A DNA stretch of 21,490 bases from an uncultured Hyphomonadaceae bacterium (GTDB taxonomy: Bacteria; Pseudomonadota; Alphaproteobacteria; Caulobacterales; Hyphomonadaceae). A program made the translations under genes and the position numbers. Location: NCBI GenBank assembly GCA_938049795.1, contig CALLCD010000236.1:1-21490 (forward strand), written 5' to 3'. This document shows positions 14,887-21,490 of this stretch, piece after piece. The notes under the pieces were generated by a model. That model was not told where the DNA came from, made no database searches, and saw nothing but the letters and a program-made list of their open reading frames with translations. The first letter of the stretch is position 1, and each line of letters opens with the position of its first letter.

Positions 14887-16020
14887 ATGGCAAAACAAGC
14901 GCATATTGACATCAGCGTCACCCAAACCGATGGCTGTCTGATGATCTCCCCAAGAGGGGATTGGACGGTCTATACGATCGGGCCAATTGATGAGCAATTG
15001 CGCGCTTTGCCCAAAACACCCTGCCCGCCGATTATCGACCTTGGACAGCTTGAGAGCATTGATACAGCCGGCGCCTATCTGCTCGACCGGACGGCATGGC
15101 AGACCAGCGAAAATCCTGAAGAACTGAAACTGATCGGCCATCACGAGACCGCCGAGCGCTTGCTTCATCAGGTTCGCGAGGCCCGTGAAGACGTGCCGCC
15201 GGTTCCGGCGCGCCATTATGGCGTGGTTGATTGGCTTGCGCGGATGGGGCGGGGCACCGTGGAAGGGCTGCAAGAGGGTGTGCGCACTCTGTCTTTTGTC
15301 GGGCAGACGATCTCGGTCTGCGCCGGATTGATCGCACGGCCATCGAAATTCCGCGCGACTGCCACCGTCTCGGTGATGGAAGAGGCCGGGCTTGATGCCA
15401 TTCCGATTGTGATGTTCCTGACGTTTTTCGTCGGCATGGTGGTCGCTTTCATTGGTGCAACCACGCTGGGCGCGTTTGGGGCTACGATCTTTACCGTTGA
15501 GCTTGTTGGCTTTTCCATGCTGCGCGAGTTTGGCGTGATCCTGACCGCGATCATTCTGGCCGGACGCACGAACAGTGCCTTTACCGCGCAGATCGGCGCG
15601 ATGCGGATGCGTCAGGAAGTGGACGCTATGCAGGTGCTCGGGCTTGAGCCGATGGAAGTGCTTGTGGCCCCGCGTGTGATCGCCATGCTGGTGATGACGC
15701 CCATTCTGGCGTTTCTGGCGACGGTGTCTGGCGTGTTTGGCGGGCTGATTGTCAGTTGGCTTGCGCTTGATATTGGCCCGACGCTATTTCTGACGCGGCT
15801 CGTTTCGACCGTGCCGATTGAGAATTTCTGGGTTGGCATGTCCAAAGCGCCGTTCTTTGCGATGGTTGTGGCGCTGATCGGGTGCCGTCAGGGGCTGGGG
15901 GTTGGCGGTTCGGTCCAATCGCTCGGCACATCGACGACCAATTCGGTGGTGCAGGCCCTGTTCTCGATTATTGTGATCGACGCTATTTTCGCCTTGTTCT
16001 ACATGCAGTTGGGGATATGA
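14887..16020 (+). CDS. mlaE: STAS-MlaE fusion, ABC lipid transporter permease
   Basis: This 377-residue protein joins two parts that are separate in E. coli. Residues about 5-95 form a STAS domain (MlaB-like) with SIDTAGAYLL (57-66; T60 at the regulatory position). Residues about 120-377 form the MlaE permease with some five helices and the conserved tracts GRTNSAFTAQIGAMRMRQEVDAMQVLGLEP and a Gly-rich GLGVGGSVQSLG end. The permease is the membrane core of an MCE-type phospholipid transporter at the inner membrane. AGGT lies a few bases before the ATG. It is the first gene of a four-gene operon and its stop overlaps mlaF (ATGA). The fusion presumably fixes the STAS-ATPase contact in one chain. 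Confidence 0.95.
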   Translation: MAKQAHIDISVTQTDGCLMISPRGDWTVYTIGPIDEQLRALPKTPCPPIIDLGQLESIDTAGAYLLDRTAWQTSENPEELKLIGHHETAERLLHQVREAREDVPPVPARHYGVVDWLARMGRGTVEGLQEGVRTLSFVGQTISVCAGLIARPSKFRATATVSVMEEAGLDAIPIVMFLTFFVGMVVAFIGATTLGAFGATIFTVELVGFSMLREFGVILTAIILAGRTNSAFTAQIGAMRMRQEVDAMQVLGLEPMEVLVAPRVIAMLVMTPILAFLATVSGVFGGLIVSWLALDIGPTLFLTRLVSTVPIENFWVGMSKAPFFAMVVALIGCRQGLGVGGSVQSLGTSTTNSVVQALFSIIVIDAIFALFYMQLGI

Positions 16021-16841
16021 GTATGGCCCCGCAAACCGCTTCGACACAGGCTCCTCAAGGAGCCGCTGATACCGCTCCGGCGATCCGCGTGCGCGGCATT
16101 GTCAATCGGTTCGGTACGCATACGGTCCATGACGGGGTCGATCTTGACATTCATGCGGGCGAAGTGATCGGCGTGATCGGGCCGTCGGGCTGCGGCAAGT
16201 CGGTGCTGTTGCGCGCGATTGTCGGGCTAAGGCCACCCCAAGCGGGCACCATCGAGATTTTTGGCCGCGATATTGGCCGGTTAAGCGATCAGCAGCGCCG
16301 CCTCGAAGAGCGCAATTGGGGCGTTATGTTTCAGGATGGCGCGCTGTTCTCCAATCTGACCGTGCTTGAAAATGTCATGGTGCCGCTGCGCGAACATGTC
16401 GATATGCCGATGGGGTTGATGCGTGAGCTCGCCGATATGAAAATCCGTATGGCGGGGCTTGAGAGCAGCGCGGGCGGGAAGTTCCCTTCCGATCTTTCCG
16501 GCGGTATGCGCAAACGGGCCGCTCTGGCGCGGGCGCTTGTGCTTGATCCGCGGCTTTTGTTTCTGGATGAACCGACCGCAGGGCTCGACCCGATCACGGC
16601 GGGCCGGTTTGATGCGCTCGTGCGCGAATTGCAACAGGCGATGGGGCTGACCGTGTTTCTGGTCACCCATGATCTCGATACGCTCGCAGCGACGTGCGAC
16701 CGGATTGCAGTGCTCGGCGGGAAGAAATTATTGGCCGTGGGCACGATGGATGAGCTGCGGCAAAACCCGGACGAATGGATACAGGAATATTTCTCGGGGC
16801 CGCGCGGACGCGCCGCTGCCGCAGGATATGGTCAGGAGTAG
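16017..16841 (+). CDS. mlaF: MlaF-type ABC ATPase
   Basis: This is the ATP-hydrolysing subunit for the MlaE permease. Within 274 residues I see Walker A GPSGCGKS (55-62), Q-loop Q106, signature LSGGMRKRAALARAL (160-174), Walker B LLFLDEP with E185 and switch H218. RAIVGLRPPQAGTI and the FSNLTVLENVMVPLREH segment are typical of the MlaF branch. The start is the ATG at 16017 overlapping the mlaE stop. The frame is open to 15882, but that part only shadows mlaE. The N-terminal 20 residues are Ala/Thr/Gln-rich and probably flexible. A second ATG at 16023 is possible. The AGGAG for mlaD lies over its final codons. Confidence 0.96.
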   Translation: MSMAPQTASTQAPQGAADTAPAIRVRGIVNRFGTHTVHDGVDLDIHAGEVIGVIGPSGCGKSVLLRAIVGLRPPQAGTIEIFGRDIGRLSDQQRRLEERNWGVMFQDGALFSNLTVLENVMVPLREHVDMPMGLMRELADMKIRMAGLESSAGGKFPSDLSGGMRKRAALARALVLDPRLLFLDEPTAGLDPITAGRFDALVRELQQAMGLTVFLVTHDLDTLAATCDRIAVLGGKKLLAVGTMDELRQNPDEWIQEYFSGPRGRAAAAGYGQE

Positions 16842-16846
16842 AAGAT

Positions 16847-17806
16847 ATGGAAACCAAGGCAAATTTTGCACTTATCGGCGCGCTTGTCATTGCCGCTGTG
16901 GTCGCCTTTGCGGGCTTTACGCTTTGGCTGGGCCAGTCGCAATTCCAGCGCGATTTCGATGTCTACGAGATCGTGTTCGAGGGGCCGGTGACGCTCGAGC
17001 CGGGCGCGTCGGTGCGGTTTAACGGGATCAGTGTCGGGGAGGTGACCCGCGTTGCGATTGACCGCTCCAATGACCGTATGGTGCGCGCGCGCATCCGTGT
17101 GAACAGCGATACGCCGGTGCGCACGGATTCTGTGGCCGAGATTGATCTGGCTGGCATTACGGGGCTGACCTATGTGCAGATCCGTGCCGGGTCTCCGTCT
17201 GCGCCTTTGCTTGAGCGGGCGCCGGGCGAAACCGTGCCGGTGATCAAGTCTGAGCCGAACCTTCTGGCTGAACTTTTCGCAAGCGGGGCAAAGATATTGG
17301 AATCGGCGAATGAAGGACTGGAGAATGTCAGCGGCGCTTTGAGCGATGAAAATGTCGCATCTTTCTCGGCTCTTTTGGGCAATCTGGAGACGATCTCGGC
17401 AAGCATTGCCGAAGAGGAAGGGCTGACAACTGATGTCATCGACACGCTGGCGAGCGCGCGGGCAGCGGCGGATGCGATTGCCGAAGCGGGCACGGCGGTC
17501 ACTGAGCTCAGCATCAATGCGGACGCCAATCTTGCCGCGTTGACCGGCGACATACAGACCGTGCTTGGTGATTTGCAATCCACAATCGCGCGGGCCAATA
17601 CGGTGCTGGATACGGCCAACACATCCGTGGCCAGCGCGGGCAATGTGTTGGAAGGACCGGCCACAGAGACGCTGGAGAATGTCGCCGTCGCGACACAGGA
17701 TTTCCGCGTTCTGATGGCGCGGCTTGACAGTCTGGTCCGCGAACTTGAACAAAATCCACAAGCCCTGATCGCGGGCAATCCGCAACCCTATGAAGGAGGG
17801 CGTTAG
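16847..17806 (+). CDS. mlaD: MlaD-type MCE substrate-binding protein
   Basis: The 319-residue protein is anchored by one N-terminal helix (about 7-28) and has a single MCE domain (about 38-115) with LEPGASVRFNGISVGEV (50-66) and DLAGITGLTYVQI. MCE rings carry lipids between MlaE and the periplasm. After the MCE domain lies about 190 residues of long amphipathic helix (about 137-305, rich in Ala, Asn, Ser and Thr). This is longer than in E. coli MlaD and closer to MCE proteins whose helices form a needle or tunnel. AGGAG (16834-16838) precedes the ATG. The frame is open further upstream, but that part overlaps mlaF. The two-base gap to the lipoprotein gene shows a common operon. Confidence 0.94.
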   Translation: METKANFALIGALVIAAVVAFAGFTLWLGQSQFQRDFDVYEIVFEGPVTLEPGASVRFNGISVGEVTRVAIDRSNDRMVRARIRVNSDTPVRTDSVAEIDLAGITGLTYVQIRAGSPSAPLLERAPGETVPVIKSEPNLLAELFASGAKILESANEGLENVSGALSDENVASFSALLGNLETISASIAEEEGLTTDVIDTLASARAAADAIAEAGTAVTELSINADANLAALTGDIQTVLGDLQSTIARANTVLDTANTSVASAGNVLEGPATETLENVAVATQDFRVLMARLDSLVRELEQNPQALIAGNPQPYEGGR

Positions 17807-17808
17807 AG

Positions 17809-18402
17809 ATGATGCGCCATATTATTACGCTGGTCTTGGTCTTTAGCCTCGGGGCGTGTGTCTCGCTATTGCCGGAGCCAGAAACGCCGAACGCGCTCTA
17901 TCGGTTTGGCCCGAATGACGAGATTGCGGGCCTTGCGCTCAGCCGCAGCGTGATCATCCGCCAGCCTGAAGCGCCGCGTGTGCTCGCCGGTGTCGAGATC
18001 GCCGCGCGCGATGAGGTGGGCGCGGTTCGGGTCATCAAGGGCGCGGAATGGGCCGACCGTGCGCCGCGGCTTTTACAGCTGACCTTGCTCGATATGCTCA
18101 ATGGGGACGGGCGCGGTCATGCGCTGTTGCCCGAAAGCGGGGCTTTGGCGGACTATCAGCTGACCTGGCGACTGTCGGAGTTTTCGCTCGCCGGACGCAC
18201 CGCAACGGCGAGTGTGGAATATGTCCTGATTGACGCGCAGACCCGCAAGGCGATCTCTCAGGAGACGGTCAGCGTCGATGTCGAAGCGCGCGGCAGTAGC
18301 GCCCCTGAGCGCGCCGAAGCGATGGCCGAAGCGGGGCGCCAAGCGGTCGAAGCGGGTGCCCGTTTCCTCGTTGATGAACTTGGGCCGAGCGTGCAAAATT
18401 AG
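17809..18402 (+). CDS. ABC-type transport auxiliary lipoprotein (PqiC-like)
   Basis: A 197-residue predicted lipoprotein with lipobox LGAC (C17) after the hydrophobic HIITLVLVFSLG. The mature part matches the ABC_trans_aux/PqiC family: IIRQPEAPRVLAGVEIAARD, the GAEWADRAPRLLQLTLLDML tract and the later LTWRLSEFSLAGR strand. PqiC-type proteins bind MCE partners at the outer membrane. Here the product probably docks the long MlaD helices, standing in for the separate periplasmic carrier MlaC. A strong GGAGG (in 17791-17800) precedes two consecutive ATGs. I took the first. It ends the operon. No convincing terminator follows in 18403-18530. Confidence 0.9.
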   Translation: MMRHIITLVLVFSLGACVSLLPEPETPNALYRFGPNDEIAGLALSRSVIIRQPEAPRVLAGVEIAARDEVGAVRVIKGAEWADRAPRLLQLTLLDMLNGDGRGHALLPESGALADYQLTWRLSEFSLAGRTATASVEYVLIDAQTRKAISQETVSVDVEARGSSAPERAEAMAEAGRQAVEAGARFLVDELGPSVQN

Positions 18403-18530
18403 TCGGATGGGGCGGGGCTCTTTCGAGGCCCTTACAAAATTGAGACTGGTAAAGAGGCGCATGAGTGTTGTTTAACAGCGGCAAGCTGCGAGCGATTCCC
18501 GTTTGGCGGTGAACTCTGATCGGCTCTTCT

Positions 18531-19775
18531 ATGTCTGACGCTGCCATGCCCCAAACATCTGCACAGCCGCCTGGCGGGCTGGCGAAGGTCGAGTTCATCG
18601 TACTGATTGCGTCGATGATGGCGCTGAACGCGTTGGCGATTGATATTATGGTGCCTGCGCTGGATGATATTGGTGCAGCGTTCACGCTCGCCAATCCCAA
18701 TGACCAGCAGCTTGTCATGTTCGCCTATGTGCTGGGCTTTGGCATTCCGCAGCTCGTCTGGGGGCCGGTGTCGGATCATTATGGCCGGCGGGCGCTCTTG
18801 CTCATTTCGCTCGTCGGATATGGCGCGTTCGGCCTGTTCTGCGTGTTCTCGACGAGTTTTTCGGGCCTTTTGATTGCACGGTTTTTGATGGGCGTGTTCT
18901 CCTCGGCGGGGCGGGTTGTGGCTGTGTCCGTCGTGCGGGACGTTTATGAAGGGCGCGGCATGGCCCAGATTATGAGTTTTGTGATGATGGTGTTTATGAC
19001 CGTGCCGATCCTCGCGCCAGCGATTGGGCAGTTGATCTTGGGCTTGGGTCCGTGGCCGTGGATTTTTTATGTTCTGGTGATTTATTCGGTGGTGATTGCC
19101 CTCTGGTCGATGGCCCGATTGCCCGAGACGCTGGCGGCCGAGCGCCGGAAGCCGCTGAGCTTTGCGAGCGCTTTTGGGGCTTACAAAATGGTGCTCAAAA
19201 CGCGCGTGGCTTGCGGCTATGTGCTGGCGAGCGGCATATTGTTTGGCGGGCTGTTTGCGTTTATTTTCTCGGTTGAGCAGGTGATGCGCGAAGTGTTTGA
19301 CCGGGAGGCGGAGCTTGGCTTCTGGTTCGCGCTTGTCTCGATTGGTCTGGCGGCGTCGAACTTTCTCAATGCGGTTCTCGTCAAGCGGGTCGGGATGCGG
19401 CGACTGTCGCATATGGCGGTGTTCGTCTTTGTTTTGCTGGCTTTGCTCAATCTGGTTTTGATGTTCGTCTATGGTCCGGTTTTCTATGTGTTCATGTCGC
19501 TGATGATGCTGACCTTTGGCACGATTGGCATGATCGGATCGAACTTCAATGCGATTGCGATGGAGCCGCTTGGCGAGATTGCGGGGACGGCCAGCGCGGC
19601 GCTCGGCTTTGCGACGACGACGCTTGCGGGCGGGCTCGGCTATCTGATCTCGAGCCAGTTTGACGGTACGGTGATCCCTCTTTTGATAGGGTTTTCGGGG
19701 CTCGGCGTCGTCTCGCTGATCGTTCTGTTCATTACGGAAAAGGGGCGGTTGTTCCAGATCAACCCGGCTGTGTGA
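18531..19775 (+). CDS. Bcr/CflA-type multidrug efflux MFS transporter
   Basis: This 414-residue, 12-helix carrier has the drug-exporter pattern. TM1 is LIASMMALNALAIDIMVPAL with an acidic residue at D38. Motif A, GPVSDHYGRR, falls at about 78-87, and RFLMGVFSSAGRVVAVSVVRDVYEG is the TM4 region with its characteristic arginine. Bcr/CflA proteins export drugs such as bicyclomycin, chloramphenicol or other small molecules with protons. There is no good ribosome site before 18531; an ATG at 18546 would shorten the start by five residues. It stands 128 bases after the lipid transporter and is probably separate. No regulator gene is adjacent. Confidence 0.9.
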   Translation: MSDAAMPQTSAQPPGGLAKVEFIVLIASMMALNALAIDIMVPALDDIGAAFTLANPNDQQLVMFAYVLGFGIPQLVWGPVSDHYGRRALLLISLVGYGAFGLFCVFSTSFSGLLIARFLMGVFSSAGRVVAVSVVRDVYEGRGMAQIMSFVMMVFMTVPILAPAIGQLILGLGPWPWIFYVLVIYSVVIALWSMARLPETLAAERRKPLSFASAFGAYKMVLKTRVACGYVLASGILFGGLFAFIFSVEQVMREVFDREAELGFWFALVSIGLAASNFLNAVLVKRVGMRRLSHMAVFVFVLLALLNLVLMFVYGPVFYVFMSLMMLTFGTIGMIGSNFNAIAMEPLGEIAGTASAALGFATTTLAGGLGYLISSQFDGTVIPLLIGFSGLGVVSLIVLFITEKGRLFQINPAV

Positions 19776-19842
19776 GGTGTGAAAGCTTGAAAATGCACGA
19801 TAAGTATGCGAGCGTTCACATGCAATAAAGAGGGATAGGGAT

Positions 19843-20358
19843 ATGTTGTTTCGAAAACTCGCGGTCATCGCGATTTGCATGGGAGGGCTTGCAGGGTGCG
19901 TTGAGTATAAAACGCGCGGCTTCGTGCAAACGGGCGATCTGACCTTTGAGAACTGGCGGCTGACGGCGGAGGCGAGCGCTTTTTCCGGATCGAGCAGCGC
20001 GTCCTGGGACGATCACTCATTCCGCGTGTCTGCCGGTGCTGTCCTCGATGGCGACCCCGAGATGAGCGCTTACACCGTCAGCCTGTCTGATTTGGCCTTG
20101 CATACGGGGCTTTGCGGCGCAGAAAACGCCGTGCAAATCGAGGTCGGCGAAACGGATGGGCGCATGCGGGCCACAGAGGCGAGTCTTTATAGATCGGGGG
20201 GCGGAGACCCGCTCATCATTCCCGGCGAGATTGACCATATCTGCATCAGCGCTACCGCGCGTTTCACGCCCAAAACGGAGGGCGATGACACGGTTGAAGC
20301 CTACGAGTTTGACCTCAAGCGCAAGGAATCCTCGTTCTATTTCCTGCCGATGGTGTAA
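19843..20358 (+). CDS. Predicted lipoprotein, function unknown
   Basis: I do not recognise this 171-residue protein. It starts with a lipoprotein signal (MLFRKLAVIAICMGG, lipobox LAGC, C19), and residues +1/+2 (Val, Glu) lack the aspartate retention signal. The mature part looks beta-rich and has two cysteines (C91 and C134) that could form a disulfide. It is acidic overall and ends in FYFLPMV. AGAGGGATAGGG is the ribosome site. Its stop is only three bases from the end of the converging mutase gene. Upstream is the efflux gene, with a 67-base gap holding no clear terminator, so co-transcription is possible. Being short and fast-evolving, it may be lineage-specific. Confidence 0.75.
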   Translation: MLFRKLAVIAICMGGLAGCVEYKTRGFVQTGDLTFENWRLTAEASAFSGSSSASWDDHSFRVSAGAVLDGDPEMSAYTVSLSDLALHTGLCGAENAVQIEVGETDGRMRATEASLYRSGGGDPLIIPGEIDHICISATARFTPKTEGDDTVEAYEFDLKRKESSFYFLPMV

Positions 20359-20361
20359 GCG

Positions 20362-21490
20362 TCAGGACGGTGCCCGCTCCAGATGGGTCCGTTCGACGAC
20401 ATCGACGACATCGCTCATGATTGTGGTGATCTGGTAGTCTTTTGGTGTGTAGACGCGGGCGACGCCCATTTGTTTCAGCGCCATCGCGTCTTCAGGCGGA
20501 ATGATGCCGCCGACGACGAGCGGCACGTCGAGCTGCATTTTGCGCATTTGTGCAATTGTCTCGCGCACCAGATCGAGGTGTGAGCCGGAGAGGATGGACA
20601 GGCCGAGAATGTGCGCGTCGGCAGATTTCGCCTGCGCGACAATGTCTTCGGGGGTGAAGCGGATGCCTTCATAGACCGTATTCATGCCGCAAGCGCGGGC
20701 GCGGCTGGCGATTTGCTCTGCGCCATTGGAATGCCCGTCAAGGCCCGGTTTGCCGAGCACGTAGGTGAGCTGGCGGCCAAGCTTGTCCGAGAGCGCTTCG
20801 ACGCGGGCACGCACGGCGCCGATGTCTTCGTCTTCGCCCGCGTCCACGACAAGCGCGACACCCGTCGGCCCGCGATATTCGCCATAGACCTCGCGCAGGG
20901 CTGTGCCCCATTCGCCTGTGGTGACGCCCGCCTTTGCGGCAGTGATAGAAGGTTCCATAATGTTTGCGCCAGAACGCGCGGCTTCTTTCAGACCGGCAAT
21001 GGCAGTTTGCGCGGCGGCCTCATCGCGGGCTTTTCGCCAGGCTTCAAGGGCTTTGACGGCTTGCGCCTCGACCGCCGGATCAATGGTCTGGATCGCCGCT
21101 TCTCCGGCGCTGAGCGGGCTTTCGGCCGTGCTGGTATAGGCGTTGACGCCGACGACTTTCTGCACGCCCGCTTCGATGGCCTGAATGCGGGCGACATGTG
21201 CGCCGACAAGGCTTTCTTTCATATGTCCAACCGCAGCGATTGCGCCGCCGCGCGCGTCAATATCGGCGAGGCTTGCGCGGGCTTGATCCTTGAGAGCTTC
21301 CGTTTTGGCCTCGACGACATGGGAGCCGTCAAACAGGTCTTCATATTCAAGCAGATCAGTTTCGAGCGCGAGGATTTGCTGCAAGCGCAGTGACCATTGC
21401 TGGTCCCACGGACGGGGCAGGCCGAGCGCTTCGTTCCATGCCGGAAGCTGCAAGGCCCGGCAGCGGGCACGTTTGGAGAGGGTGACCGCA
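20362..21490 (-). CDS. ecm: B12-dependent acyl-CoA mutase, MeaA/ethylmalonyl-CoA mutase type (C-terminal part)
   Basis: The frame is open to the right edge; reading in from the edge it begins AVTLSKRARCRALQLP, so the gene's 5' part is outside. What remains, about 376 residues, covers the end of the catalytic barrel (WNEALGLPRPWDQQWSLR, ETDLLEYEDLFDGS, VVGVNAYT) and the whole cobalamin-binding domain. That domain has DGHSNG (the D-x-H-x-x-G motif whose histidine binds cobalt), a conserved SILSGSH loop and VVGGIIPPEDAMALKQMGVARVYTPKDY. MeaA-type mutases turn ethylmalonyl-CoA into methylsuccinyl-CoA in the ethylmalonyl-CoA pathway, which assimilates acetate without isocitrate lyase. Residues that separate it from methylmalonyl-CoA mutase are beyond the window, so the substrate is inferred from overall resemblance. 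Confidence 0.88.
   Translation of the reverse strand, partial: AVTLSKRARCRALQLPAWNEALGLPRPWDQQWSLRLQQILALETDLLEYEDLFDGSHVVEAKTEALKDQARASLADIDARGGAIAAVGHMKESLVGAHVARIQAIEAGVQKVVGVNAYTSTAESPLSAGEAAIQTIDPAVEAQAVKALEAWRKARDEAAAQTAIAGLKEAARSGANIMEPSITAAKAGVTTGEWGTALREVYGEYRGPTGVALVVDAGEDEDIGAVRARVEALSDKLGRQLTYVLGKPGLDGHSNGAEQIASRARACGMNTVYEGIRFTPEDIVAQAKSADAHILGLSILSGSHLDLVRETIAQMRKMQLDVPLVVGGIIPPEDAMALKQMGVARVYTPKDYQITTIMSDVVDVVERTHLERAPS

Noticed and set aside
14791..15273. N-terminal extension of the dipeptide epimerase frame
   Set aside because: The extra residues have no similarity to the family and lie antisense to the STAS domain; the family start MKLTIQEHSRP fits the usual length.
15882..16016. 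Longer start for mlaF
   Set aside because: The 45 extra codons overlap mlaE in another frame and are not ATPase-like; the ATGA overlap at 16017 is the natural start.
18411..18432. GGGGCTC-TTTC-GAGGCCC as a terminator after the lipid transporter operon
   Set aside because: The stem has a central G-G mismatch and is not followed by a T-run.
18432..19880. 482-codon minus-strand frame across the Bcr/CflA gene
   Set aside because: Extremely His/Gln/Arg-rich, as expected of the reverse strand of a membrane protein gene; no domain.
1..21490. tRNA, rRNA, CRISPR, insertion sequences or phage genes
   Set aside because: I looked for cloverleaf-like segments, regularly spaced repeats, transposase motifs and terminal inverted repeats and saw none; gaps between genes are short.

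Overview
The window reads as about 21.5 kb of chromosome from a GC-rich alphaproteobacterium. The gene order mreB-mreC-mreD-pbp2-rodA, the style of the MreB and RodA proteins, an ethylmalonyl-CoA-mutase-like protein at the right edge and a STAS-fused MlaE permease all fit this. A marine Hyphomonadaceae/Maricaulales- or Rhodobacterales-like organism is my best guess, from protein flavour only. No tRNA, rRNA, CRISPR array, insertion sequence or prophage gene is visible.

Layout. (1) 1-383, minus: a GIY-YIG nuclease-domain protein cut by the left edge. (2) 384-719: a divergent control region holding two GTTAACCCT repeats, two adjacent perfect palindromes and two possible very small ORFs. The second small ORF overlaps the mreB start as ATGA. 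(3) 720-6317, plus: the elongasome operon mreB, mreC, mreD, penicillin-binding protein 2 and rodA, which builds the lateral wall of rod-shaped cells. (4) 6416-7963, plus: an NSS-type sodium symporter, ended by a strong intrinsic terminator (7992-8031) and a nested inverted repeat. (5) 8120-9094, minus: proline iminopeptidase. (6) 9195-9916, plus: an unrecognised lipoprotein with a possible coupled 30-residue hydrophobic peptide. (7) 10031-13847, plus: a tight four-gene operon of unknown purpose. It encodes a lipocalin/AttH-like protein, an APH-fold phosphotransferase of the ACAD10/11-LvaA type, a small helical protein and an HcaT-like MFS carrier. (8) 13816-14790, minus: an L-Ala-D/L-Glu (dipeptide) epimerase whose 3' end overlaps the MFS gene. 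(9) 14887-18402, plus: an Mla-like lipid ABC transporter with a STAS-MlaE fusion, MlaF, MlaD and a PqiC-type lipoprotein. (10) 18531-19775, plus: a Bcr/CflA-type drug efflux carrier. (11) 19843-20358, plus: a second unrecognised lipoprotein. (12) 20362-21490, minus: the C-terminal part of a B12-dependent acyl-CoA mutase.

The common thread is the cell envelope: wall elongation, murein-peptide recycling, phospholipid traffic and two orphan lipoproteins. The least explained unit is the 10031-13847 operon, which I consider the best candidate for an undescribed system. It looks like a small-molecule uptake-and-phosphorylation pathway, with the small helical protein as a possible kinase partner, by analogy with LvaA/LvaB.
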